Positions 35,144-46,022 of a stretch of DNA of 57,363 nt are shown here, piece after piece (within the stretch, counting starts at the first letter, position 1; each line of letters begins with the position of its first letter). The position numbers and the translations under genes are program-made. The notes under the pieces are model-generated. The model had not been told where the DNA came from, searched no databases, and saw only the letters and a program-made list of their open reading frames with translations. This DNA is from Cudoniella acicularis (lineage: Eukaryota > Ascomycota > Leotiomycetes > Helotiales > Helotiaceae). The DNA is taken from NCBI GenBank assembly GCA_013054445.1, contig JAAMPI010000165.1:1-57363 (forward strand), written 5' to 3'.

Positions 35144-38100
35144 ATGGTAGAACACACGTTACCAGTGTCGCATGCCGATAAGACTCGGCGCAAGGAAATT
35201 CTGGATATTCAACTGAACGGACTGCCTGCGCAAGGAGCCCCAAGGACAGTGTTCGTCTACGCTACTTCATTTGACGTGGTGATTATTATCTTCAGCTGCA
35301 TTGCTGCCATCATTGCTGGAGCACTCAATCCTTTATTGACAGTAAGATCTCATCCGCTCCAACTATTTCCACGTTATTGTTGACAGATTTTGAGATAATA
35401 TATGGTCAGCTTGTAGGCTCCCTACAAGCTTTCACAAATGGGTCAATCGGACGCGAGGAGCTCAAGTCGCAAATTGCAAGATTTACACTTTATTATGTTT
35501 ATCTTGCAGTTGGAGTTTTTGTGTTCATCTATATCACCACAGTTGGCTTTTATTATACTGGAGAAAGAATCACGAGGAGCCTCAGACGGGCCTATCTCCA
35601 GGCGATTATTCGCCAGAACATGGCATTTTTTGATTTGCTAGGCGCTGGTGAAGTTACAACCCGCATCACGTCGGATATGAATCTGATTCAAGAGGGTATT
35701 ACAAGCAAAATATCTTTGAGTCTAACGGCAACGGCAACTTTTACTACCGCCTTCATTATTGCTTTTGTTGAATACTGGAAGCTGGCCCTCATTCTCAGCA
35801 GTGTTATCGTCGCCATTTTAATTGCAGGAGCTGTGGGTGGAAAGTTTGCCGTTAAGTACAACAGAGAGTCCCTCGCCTCCTACAGCGCTGGAGCCACCAT
35901 AGTCGAAGAAGCTATTGGTTCCATTCGACACGTTACTGCGTTTGGAATTCAAGAACAGCTCGCTCAAAGATATCATGCCTATTTGCTTGAAGCTGAGGTA
36001 TCTGGGATCAAGGCACGTATCGCTATCGCGATTATGATCAGTGTTATGATGGCCACGCCATACTTTAGCTACGGACTTTCCTTCTGGCAAGGCTCTCGGT
36101 ATCTTGTTGCTGGGGAAGTTGGCAGTGCTAGTATTGTGACGACCACCTTTGCTATTCTCATTGGAGCTTTTTCAATTGGAAGAGTAGCCCCTAATACACA
36201 GGCGTTTGTCTCCAGTATTGCGAGTGCGGGTAATATTTTGAAGACCATCTCAAGGCGATCACCACAAGACCCGCTTTCGAGTAAAGGCAGGGTGCCTTCA
36301 GAGGTCAAAGGAGCCTTGGCATTAAAGAATGTCAGTTTAGTCTACCCTTCCCGCTCTGATGAGGTGGTACTGGACGATATCAGCCTGGAGTTTCCTGCTG
36401 CCACAACGACAGCTATAGTTGGGGCCTCTGGTTGTGGAAAGAGCAGTATTGTAGGCTTGATCGAAAGGTTCTATACTCCAGTGGATGGCCAGATCGGTTA
36501 GTTTCTTAGCACCTTTTGACATTTACATCTTGCTGAATGATAAGTGAATAGTCCTAGATGGAAACGACATTCAGTCTCTTAACCTGCGATGGTTGCGCCG
36601 CCAGATATCTTTCGTTGGACAAGAACCTATTTTGTTCGGTACAACAATCTTTGAAAATATCAGCCTCGGACTTACCGATGAGTTCCGGGCCGCTCGTCGC
36701 CTAGACCTGAATGACATGGTTATCGATGCTGCTAAAAAAGCAAATGCCCATGACTTCGTCATATCTTTGCCTCGTAGTTATGAAACAGAAGTTGGGGAAC
36801 GAGGTCTTCAGCTCTCTGGTGGCCAGAGACAGCGCATTGCCATTGCGAGGGCCTTGATCAGCGATCCGACCATTCTTTTGTTAGATGAGGCAACCTCTGC
36901 ACTAGACTCGAAGTCCGAGAGGGCAGTTCAAGTTGCCCTAGAGTCTGCTGCACGGGGTCGTACCACCATTGTGATAGCTCATCGCCTATCAACAATCCAG
37001 AACGCTGACAATATTGTTGTTATGTCAAAGGGTAAAGTAATGGAACAAGGAAATCATGGCGAGCTGATGGCTCGGGATAGTCTTTACTCTGCTCTCGTTC
37101 AGAAACAGCAATTTGAACCTTCAGCTGAAAAACAAGAAGATGGTCTTAGCATTCACGAAGGAACCAGTGGGATGTTCTCTGATGAAGAAAAGTCCAGTTT
37201 TCTCTTTGAAGACAAGAAAGAGACAATAGGGAAGGAGATTCGTGTTGATTACAATTCTAGTGGAAGCGACCGTACAACAAGCTCAGCACAAGACAAAGAG
37301 CTCTCCGAAGCCCCACCACTTACTTTATGGAGAACTGTTAACTTCATGTGGAATCTCCACGCTCCAGAGCGTTTAATTTTAATTCTGGGCCTCCTTTGCT
37401 GCATTATTGCTGGTTTAATAATTCCAACGTGAGTCTTCACGGAGCTCTTCATGATGATTAATTGACACTGACATTTGCAGCCAATCCGTCTTCCTTGCAG
37501 AAATGGTAAACAGTCTAGCCTTGCCTCCCGATAGATACAAGGACCTAAGACATGACGTTAACTTCTGGTCACTTATGTTTTTGATGGTAGCTATCATCGC
37601 TTTGATAGTTTGGATTGGGCATGGCGTTTGTTTCTCATATACGACAGAGCGACTTACGCGTCGTGTGAGAGACAGGACTTTGCGAACAATACTACGTCAG
37701 AACATCGGCTACTTTGATCTTTCACATAATTCCACCGGGGCATTGACGGCTTTAGTCTCGACTGGTACAACCGATTTGAATAGCCTAAACGGGGCCGTCA
37801 TTGGCAATATTCTCACTTTTATCTCAGTCCTGACAGGAGGTATCATTCTTTCCCTTGCTATCGGTTGGAAATTGGCATTGGTATGCTCTTGTACTATACC
37901 CGCCGTTGCAGCATGCGGTTGGGTCCGTTTGAGAATGTTGGCGTTATTCGACACCAAAGTCAGAAAAACTCACCAAGAATCGGCAACATATGCTAGTGAG
38001 ATCATCACCGCTATCAGAACTGTTTCCTCACTCAGCCTTGAAGATCATGTTCTGGATTACTACAGCAAAATTCTTGCCAAATCTGCCGCCAAATCACTGC

Positions 38101-39217
38101 AGTCAATCTTGAAGGCCTCTACCTTGTACGCACTCTCTCAGTCATTCAACTTCCTGTGCTCTGCCCTCGCCTATTGGTATGGTAGTACGCTGCTTGCGGA
38201 TCACGAATATACACTTCTGCAATTTTTCATATGCTTTGCTGCCCTCATAACCGGGTCTCAGATTGCTGGTTCAATTTTCTCGTATGCACCCGACATGAGC
38301 AAAGCGATGCACGCGGCAGCAGAACTGAAAAGTTTGTTTGAAAAGCAGCCAGCTATTGACACTTGGTCGAATGCTGGGGATCCTGTCGTGAAAGAGAAGT
38401 CCAGGGGACAAATCGAGTTGCGGAATGTGTCTTTTGTTTATCCAACAAGGCCCGAACGTCTTGTACTGAACAACTTCAACCTGTCTGTGCATCCTGGTCA
38501 GTACATTGCTCTTGTAGGGTCTAGTGGCTGCGGTAAAAGTACACTCATATCCCTCCTCGAGCGCTTCTTCGACCCTATCAATGGTCAGATCCTGGTTGAT
38601 GGTGCCGATATCTCAAAGCTCAATGTTAATGACTACCGCAACCTCATTTCTTTGGTCGGCCAAGAGCCAACTGTCTACCAGGGAACCATTCGGGAGAATG
38701 TGGTTCTTGGGTCTGCGGCTGAGATATCCGACGAAGCTGTCATCCAAGCTTGTAAGGAGGCGAACATATATTCATTTATTGAGTCATTGCCGTATTTATT
38801 TGTCCACCTCATTATCAATACATGGAGACTAACAAAAATAGTGAGGGCTTCTCAACAATCGTTGGATCCCGGGGCTGCATGCTCAGCGGTGGCCAGAAGC
38901 AAAGAATTGCCATAGCTCGAGCCTTGCTACGGAATACGAAGATTCTGCTTCTCGACGAAGCAACTTCCGCTCTGGATTCCGATTCAGAAAGGATTGTACA
39001 GGAAGCGTTAGATGTTGCGGCTAAGCACCGTACCACAATTGCTGTAGCCCATCGCTTAAGCACAATACAGAGAGCAGATCTCATTTGTGTCCTTGATCAA
39101 GGAAGTTTGGTTGAGTCTGGCACGCATGGGGAGCTTATGGCAAAACAGGGAGCTTATTTCGAGCTGGTTGAAATGCAAAGCCTGGAAGAATCGGCGCGAA
39201 CATTGGGTCTCAATTGA
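35144..39217 (+). CDS. ABCB-type (MDR/P-glycoprotein) full transporter
   Basis: Five exons (35144-35341, 35395-36496, 36552-37428, 37481-38791, 38842-39217) give 1287 residues in TMD-NBD-TMD-NBD order. The first intron needs a GAG acceptor to keep phase. NBD1 has Walker A GASGCGKS (409-416), [15 protein letters not shown] and [14 protein letters not shown]2 has GSSGCGKS (1072-1079), [15 protein letters not shown] and [11 protein letters not shown]. Both ATP sites look catalytically complete. The linker is acidic and Ser-rich. The second TMD starts with the conserved IIPTQSVFLAE. It is a plasma-membrane exporter by family, and within this cluster the likely product exporter or self-protection pump. 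It converges with the ATP-grasp gene across 96 bp. Confidence 0.95.
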
Positions 39218-39313
39218 ACCGGTATAGAGTACTTTCACAAATCATATTTTTGTCACTCATTTGGGGAGACTACGAATCATGATATGGATCGAAATCAATT
39301 GAATAATATCAAA

Positions 39314-41377
39314 TCATACAATGGAGAACCGAACATTTTCTCGAATGGTCTGTGCAAGTTCCAAAGCATGATGACGACTGGTACGGGAGAAAATCGTAAA
39401 GTAAGCAACAAGAGGATTGAGGCCTGACTCCAGAGAAGGAACCTCATCCCCTTTGCGCAAGAAACAACCACTGTTGGAGATGTGCTCTGAGAGATTTGGG
39501 AATCGTTGAGTCAGGTCAGCGCACACGTCTCCCGAGTCAAATACTCCCCCAACCTCAGTAGGTATGTACAAGCTTACGCACCAATACTGCGAGCCACTCG
39601 CAGTTTCAAAGGGTATAGACAGCGAGCGTATCGATTCCTCCTCTCCTAGTGCAGAGAGCATGGCAATACCCCAATAGTCGATGCCATATGTTGTCTTTGT
39701 GGCATTTGAGGTAGAAATGCCAGGTGGGCGTGGATTGATCTCGATTAACCACGCGGAAGGCGTTGAATTTGAGGGTTTATTGCGCACAACAAGATCAAAA
39801 AAGCTGCTGTGGGTATCCGAAATTTCATACCCCATGGTCGAGTCCTGAACCCTAGCTTCCAAATGGTAAAAACCAGAGCGAATCCCAAGACGAAGCAAAG
39901 TTTGGTGCAATGAATCTTGCAAGACAGCCAATTCGGCTTGGGGTAGGCCCGATGGTGAAACATTAGCCAGTTCTTTAAAGTTGCCTGGAACGTTTTTCAG
40001 AGTATTGCCATCGAGTTCTGCTCCTTTTGGTACCTCATCTGAGACTTCGAAAAACAGCACCTCTCCATCTAACAGAATGAAGTTTGCGTCAACCTCTGGC
40101 CCATCGCAGTATTTTTCGATGACGAAATCATTTCCATGACGTTCAGAATCGATGGCACGAACAGCATCGAGAAGCTCTACACTGTTTTGGACCTTAGTGA
40201 CACCCTCCGAACTCCAGCCATTGCATGGTTTCACTATCATTGGATAGTCAAAAGATTCCCTCTTGCTTATGGACTGGGCTTCGGCGACAGAAGAGGCTCG
40301 GAAAGCTTGATGGCCCTCAAAAACACTCGTCCTATATTTGTCTGTAGCAATCTCGAATGCCGATGGCGGTGCAGTTCCTAAGGACAACTCCTGAGCAGCC
40401 TTGGCGATGGCAACCATGTACATATCACAAAATGTAATAAGGCCATCAACTTGACCACCATAGTCACGTATGGCTTTTGCAATTCGATGTGGGAAATCTG
40501 GAGTGGGCTCCATGTTGATTGGAACGAAAGCTTTGCGCCAGTTTGCATGTTCCGGTCCTTCGATCCAGTGTCCTGGATTATCTAGGACGACAATTTCAAT
40601 GTTTAATGCTTGCGCGGTGAGGTAGATGCTTGTTGTAATTCCAGGGCGGTCGGGAGTGCTTCGGCCACCCTCAACTAGAGCAAGTGTCTTTCTTGACCGG
40701 GGATGGACTGTCAGCCATGGAAACGACAATCGTCGATCGAGCTCGTCATCAAGTAGTCGGAGACTATTCTCTCCATGCGCCTGGGTCGCGTTGCTTAAAA
40801 TCATTCCACCAAGAGAAGATGTAACAGCTTGCGTGAGAGCAATAAAAGGATCGCTGGTGGACCGGAATCCAATCAGCTTCTGTTCTGGTTGTGCAAAGTC
40901 GGTTATTTGTTCAACAGAAGCGCAATCAGCCAGGCGTAAGAGCAAGATGTCTGCTCGGACAGGGTATCCGCTCTCGAGAGGGACGACAATCCGGGCAATG
41001 CATCGTCGACTGTTGGTGGGTGAGATAGGGTGGGTGACGCATTTGAAGATAAAATCCAATGCCGCCTGGGAGGCAACGTTGCTAGTAATTATTTCGCGAG
41101 TCCCACCAGCCACGCTTTTCACATATATGGAAGTTTTTCCCGTATTGATAACAATCGAATCCAGTGACTGTATCTCGGATTTTGCTGCTGAAATTTCCAA
41201 GTCCAAGGCGAACCAGTGTTTGTTTTTATAGCTGCCATTCTGTCTGAGAATGCACGGGAAAGATTCTGGTCGCAATCAGTACGAGAAGAAGAATTTAAGA
41301 ACGTGAGAAGGCGAGTGCTACTGCCAGTGGAACATACCAGTCACAGTATCAAATCTCACGATGATTTCACACTCCAT
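39314..41377 (-). CDS. ATP-grasp ligase (carnosine-synthase-like)
   Basis: A 40-nt first exon (41377-41338) starting MECEIIVRFDTVT splices (GTATGT..CCAG, 72 nt) to exon 2 (41265-39314), giving 663 residues. There is no in-frame ATG near the start of exon 2, which supports the small first exon. Residues 1-200 are an N-terminal domain I do not recognise. From about 208 the pre-ATP-grasp fold begins (LALVEGGRSTPDRPG). The ATP-grasp domain shows VKPCNGWSSEGV (358-369), EKYCDGPEVDANF (397-409) and the Mg-binding IEINPRPPG (521-529). These enzymes activate a carboxylate as acyl phosphate and join it to an amine, often an amino acid. It is the only evident bond-forming core enzyme of the cluster. 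Substrates are unknown; transamination and ligation genes side by side suggest an amino-acid-like partner. Confidence 0.9.
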
Positions 41378-41477
41378 AATTCTTTGCCCTTGGAAGCAGT
41401 TAGGGGTTGGTGGTCTGTCATAGAAAGTGGGGGAAATTAAAGATGCAGCTGAAAGTCGGAGTCAGTGGCGCGATAAA
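41378..41477. promoter_or_regulatory. Residual promoter of the ATP-grasp gene
   Basis: Only about 100 bases separate the ATP-grasp ATG from the TA at which the pogo-type element inserted. The rest of the original upstream region now lies beyond the element, from 43312 onward. No site is recognised. Confidence 0.4.
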
Positions 41478-41479
41478 TA

Positions 41480-43309
41480 CTCGACTTCCCGGGTAAATTC
41501 CCACCCCGCTTGAATTCCCGCTTTTTTACCGAACCACCTCCCCTCTTTAAACACCTACAATATGAGCTACGAAGACCGTATGCAGAAGGCGCTAGCTGAA
41601 TTAAAGAGCTTACCGAAGCCTAATTACGCTATGATAGCCAGAAAGTACGATTTAGAGCGAACGACGTTGGCAAAGCGCGCTAAAGGCCAAACCACCTCCA
41701 GAGAGCAGTTCCAGTCCGAGAGCCACCGATGTCTTACCAACGCCCAGGAACGTGTTCTAATCAATCAGATCAATCATTTGACTGAGCGTGGGATCCCTCC
41801 GACTAGTCAAATGGTCAAGAACTTCGCAGAAGAGATGATTGGACGCGAAGTAGGGAAGAACTAGGTATCGGATTTTTGCCGTCGTCGCCAAAGTGAGCTA
41901 AAGAGCTTATACTTGCGTTATATTGATAATTTACGCGTCAAGGGCGAATATAGCCCTACTTATAAACTGTTCTATGACTTAGTTAAGTGCTATTTCGCGT
42001 TACTTTATTATACTTTAGAGAATATAGTCGCTAACACGTCCTTTTTACTATAGTTACTCTAAGCCATCGAAAAGTACGATATATCTGCCGAAAATGTCTA
42101 TAATTGGGACGAGAAAGGGTTCTTGATCGGGCTCTTAAAGACGATAAAAAGGATTATGTCGTAGGAAGCATATAAATCGGGACGAGTGCGCTAAGCTATA
42201 CAGGATAGGAGCCGGGAATTTATCTATCTTCTTGCCTGTGTCTCTGCTACTAGACGAGCGATACCTGCGACTTTGATATACAAGGGCGAATCGTACGACT
42301 TACATGATACTTGGGTAGAGGAACTCGAAGATTCGGACGACTTCTTCTTCGGTGCGTCGAGTAATAGCTAGAGTAGCGATGCTTTCGGCCTTCGGTGGCT
42401 TACAACTGTCTTTAATCCTATAACACGAGAAACAGCGGGAAGAGGGAGGCGTCTTTTGATTGTAGACGGCCATTCGAGTTACGTCAATATAGCTTTTATC
42501 AATAAGTACTAGGAATTAAGGATTGTGCTCCTAGTTCTACCGCTATATTCGACCTATCGCCTACAACTATTAGACGTAGTTCTTTTTAGACTTTTGTCGA
42601 CGGTATACTCGAATAAACTTAATACGTTCTTAAGTAAGGCTCTCGGGATTATGTCAATAAAGAAGAGACACTTCTTACCCCTCTTTTAGGGAGCTTAGAG
42701 AGCCTTATTTACGGAGGATAATATCCGACACGTATTTAAGAAGCCTAGTATCTAGCCTATTAATCTAGCACTTGTTTTATTAGTTATTACAAGTCTAATT
42801 ACTCCCCTAGAGGCTATTCAAGCTTCGCTATCGTCGTCTCCTCCTCCTAGAACTCCACGGTCGTCAAAATCCATTCGTTACTTTTTAATCTCTTTTCAGA
42901 AGAACCTAACAGATACGAAGCTCTAAAAGCTCTTTAAAGCTGTTAAGGAGCTCGCTAAAAAAGCTTCAAACGATACTCTCGTACAAACTAAGTCTCCTAC
43001 GAAGGCTAGGAAGGCACCTATACCTAAAAAGAAGGCAGTGCGATTTATTAGTGTTGGTGTTAAGGAGGGGGTCTCTACTAAGCCGGAAAAGCGCACCAAG
43101 GGGGGTCGGGTTATCAAAACACCACGTATTTTTAAATAGGGCACTTAAAAAGGTTATATTCTTATATATTAACTATTGATCTCTTCGTATCTTTAATAGC
43201 TAGTAATTATCTTATATGGTTATTTAATTATTAATTTTTAAAGTTAGTGGGTGGTTTACTTACATAAGCGGGAATTCAAGCGGGGCGGGAATTTACCCGG
43301 GAAGTCGAG
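41480..43309 (+). mobile_element. Pogo/Fot-type DNA transposon, 1.83 kb
   Basis: The ends are inverted repeats of about 45 bp (CTCGACTTCCCGGGTAAATT and onward) that differ at a single position over the first 43 or so bases. TA flanks each end (41478-41479 and 43310-43311). The almost perfect termini indicate a rather recent insertion, yet the transposase inside is dead, as expected from rapid RIP. It sits between the ATP-grasp gene and the Gfo/Idh oxidoreductase. Confidence 0.92.
41562..43138 (+). pseudogene. Pogo/Fot-type transposase, RIP-inactivated
   Basis: The frame starts MSYEDRMQKALAELKSL with a psq-type helix-turn-helix (NYAMIARKYDLERTTLAKR), then a CENP-B-type DNA-binding domain (LTNAQERVLINQINHL), the stop TAG in place of Trp after VGKN, and the DDE segments VYNWDEKGF, LLIVDGHSSYV and YSTYRLQLLDV. 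A basic C-terminal tail ends at 43138. More than eight TAG/TAA stops replace Trp or Gln codons in the same frame with no indels, a pure RIP pattern. No active protein is possible. Confidence 0.88.
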
Positions 43310-43311
43310 TA

Positions 43312-44031
43312 ATCTTACAGGTGCTTTTCATAATCGGTGTGAATTAGCCGGGAGCTCCCCCATCACGTTTCGCGAGCGCTGTACATTGAAGACCTTATAA
43401 TTACTAACTTGTAATAAAGTAAAATTACTTTAAATATAGATATTCATTAACTTTGATGCCTTAGCTCCAAATGTATAACATAATTATTACTTAATTATAC
43501 GTAGGGAGGGAAAACATGGAATACCGGGGCGCCCACACGTCTATGTGCGGGGGCTCAGGGGCTGGGTTTCGCTCACCCACGGCGTTTCAAACAGTCCAGT
43601 CGCCTACATACCCAAGTACCTAAGTATACGTTTTGGAAAATAATGCCTGCCATTGGCAGCTGCGCTTACTTTTCTTGATTTCAGAATCAATCACTCCGGA
43701 TGCGCTGAGTGACTGAGAGCTCGTTGCTTACAAGAAATCCCGTCTGGTAAGCAAAAAATTTCGTTGATCCTGAAATCATAATGCGCCAAGAGATCATGGG
43801 TTATCCATGAGCTTCTCCACACTCAGGTGAGTACACAAAATTAGATCACTACTTGTGCACACGTGCTTTTCTCAGCGAGTTTGTAATTACATTTGATATA
43901 GAAATCCCCAAAGCTTTTTTTCAAGTACTAGACTCTAACTCAAACCTTTCCTTTCACCTGGCTTCTGCTTTGTCTTTCCTCACAGCTTCTTCTTGTTCAG
44001 GATCCCAATCGTGGCCTTACCGACACCAAAC
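43312..44031. promoter_or_regulatory. Upstream region of the Gfo/Idh oxidoreductase
   Basis: About 720 bases between the transposon and the ATG at 44032. The last 150 are pyrimidine-rich and look like a 5' leader. Before the insertion this DNA was probably a common divergent promoter with the ATP-grasp gene. Confidence 0.45.
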
Positions 44032-46022
44032 ATGACGACCAACCCTCCCCCAATGGCAAAGTTTCTTCTCGTTGGTGTTGGTGCTCATGCCAGACGAACC
44101 TATGTGCCACATCTCAAAACACTCCGAGAAGAAGGTCGAGCCATTCTGACAGCAGCGGTTGATTTGGACACTCCGAATAAGCATATAGTCATTGAATACA
44201 CACAACGCATGTGTCCCGATACTGAACTTGTCTTGATTCCACCTTTTACTGGTGCTATGCCAGCAGAGACTGCAGGCCTTTTGAACCAGGCTGTTCGGGG
44301 ACTGGGCATCTCTTGTGTGATCATAAGCACAGAGCCTCTTGCACATAAGTCATATGGTCTATGGGCGATCAGCCAAGGATTGAACGTAATCATGGATAAA
44401 CCGGTCTCTACTAGAGAATTTGTGTGTACCGATCTTAACCAGGCACACGGAATTGCGGAGGATTACCAAGAGCTCCAAACAGCCTACCAGGATCTCCAAC
44501 GGCATAAGGAAACCTTCTTTTTGATCAACAGCCATCGACGATATCATCCCGGCTTCTACTGCACTTTTGATATGATCAAGGAAATCCAGGAGAAGACCGG
44601 CTGTCCCGTGACCAACATTATATCAACTCACTGCGATGGTATGTGGCGTTTACCCACCGAGATTGTCGATCAGCGCTATCACCCCTTCAACACGGGATAT
44701 GGCAAACTCTCTCACAGCGGATATCACTTTTTCGATTGTGTTTATAATTTCATGCGAGCTGGATGGACCGAGGACAAACGACCAGATAAGATCGAGGTAG
44801 TCAGTAGTTTCATCCTTCCCAACGGTTTTCTTACTTGCTTCAACCGAGAAGATCATGATCGTGTTTTTGGAGCCGAGGAATACGCCAAATTCGCCAAGTA
44901 TTCTGATGAAGAACTACGAAAAATCATGCCTTCAATGGGGGAAATCGATGCGGCAATCCAGGTTACCTTTTACCGTGGTGGCGATGCTATTGCTCTGGCG
45001 CAGATAAATTTACAACACAACGGTTTCTCGCGCAGGAGCTGGCTTCAGCCAGGTATGGACCTTTACAAAGGTATTTGGACCGTGTTAACACGAAGAGCAC
45101 GAGATCAGGAGCGGACCATTTCAAACAGTCGTGATCGATTCACGACAGGCGAATGACAAGCACGACAGATCAATACCCAGCACCTCAAAGCTTGGTAGCG
45201 ACAATCATTTCGAAGTTCACAATTTCCGGAATTGTGATCTCGTAGGGGAAAAATCGCCGCTTCAGTCATTTACAGTTGCTGATTTAGATCGACGTTACAA
45301 CACTTTGCTGCCCGGAATATACTCCGAGAATGTCAAGCGCGGTATTCTGTGGGAGGCGGTGGATTATCTGAATGGAGGGAAGACTCTGGACCAAATGACT
45401 TCGAACTTGCCCGATCACGCAGTTCCAGCTCACATCATGAGTGCCGCCTATATTTCTCATATAAGGAGAAGAGGAGGTCTCGATCCAGTGGTGCCCATCA
45501 ATTTATCTTATGCTAGAAGTAAGTAAAGCTATCCTGCTCTTTTGCTTCAATGGGACTAATCTTGTTATAGGCGATGGGCTACCTGAAGCATCCATTCCAG
45601 AGACTGCATATCACCCAGCTGGGCCGGCTCAACTTGCCGCAAAACCTCCTCTCACTGAGGGCCAAGCTATTCCAATTAACGGTAATACTCATACCAGCCA
45701 CAATACATCACCACCAAAGAAGAACCAAGTGGGTGCTCATGATTCGGTGTTACCCGAAGCCCAAACCCCAATTGAGGCTGCTAAGTTTGGGCTCGATGTC
45801 GCTTTGGATTCGTTGCATGGAATCAAGGCAGTTCTCGATCGCCTCGCGGACTCCAAGCATTCTCCTGGATTTTTATCAGAAGGCGACAATATACCGCTTT
45901 TGGGAGTAGCATCGCTTAAGGGAGAAAAAGAAATAGATCTGGAGCAACTAGCTATTTTGAATGGGACTCCGATGATCAATGGGAATAATTTTCAGAATGG
46001 GCATAGAGAGCTAGTCGTTTGA
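44032..46022 (+). CDS. Gfo/Idh/MocA-type NAD(P)-dependent oxidoreductase
   Basis: The start is ATG 44032 (MTTNPPPMAKFLLVGVGAHA); GVGAHA at 15-20 is the Rossmann motif and DKP at 122-124 corresponds to the family's EKP with catalytic Lys. SHRRYHPGF, GKLSHSGYHFFD (active-site His region) and QINLQHNGFSRRSW follow. An intron lies at 45519-45570. The frame changes near 45074-45087: TTT, CC and AA each differ by one base from what the conserved GRVKHE..GPFQ continuation needs, net +1; the resulting length is 645 residues. The last 180 residues are a Ser/Pro/Asn-rich extension with a helical segment. Family members oxidise or reduce sugars, cyclitols and imines. In this cluster it may act on a sugar-like or amino-ketone intermediate; this is inference. 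Confidence 0.85.
45074..45087 (+). other. Three small homopolymer differences causing a frame change
   Basis: Within 14 bases the runs TTT, CC and AA each seem off by one relative to the frame needed to pass from LYKGI to KHEEHEIRSGPFQ. The net effect is +1, matching the total exon length of 1939. So many small run-length errors so close together look more like base-calling trouble than evolution. Confidence 0.5.

Noticed and set aside
35342..35394. Possible frameshift at the first intron of the ABCB gene
   Set aside because: Using the GAG acceptor instead of the nearby CAG keeps the frame and gives the conserved NPLLT-IIYG junction, so no mutation is needed.
41351..41360. Near match (9 of 10) to the TOXE tox-box consensus ATCTCNCGNA
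   Set aside because: It lies inside the first coding exon of the ATP-grasp gene and misses the last base; no exact match was noticed in the cluster promoters by eye, so no regulatory site is claimed.
26956..46022. Idea that the cluster makes a mycosporine-like amino acid, since that pathway also uses an ATP-grasp enzyme
   Set aside because: The sugar-phosphate cyclase and O-methyltransferase needed for the mycosporine core are absent, and the ATP-grasp looks like the carnosine-synthase type.
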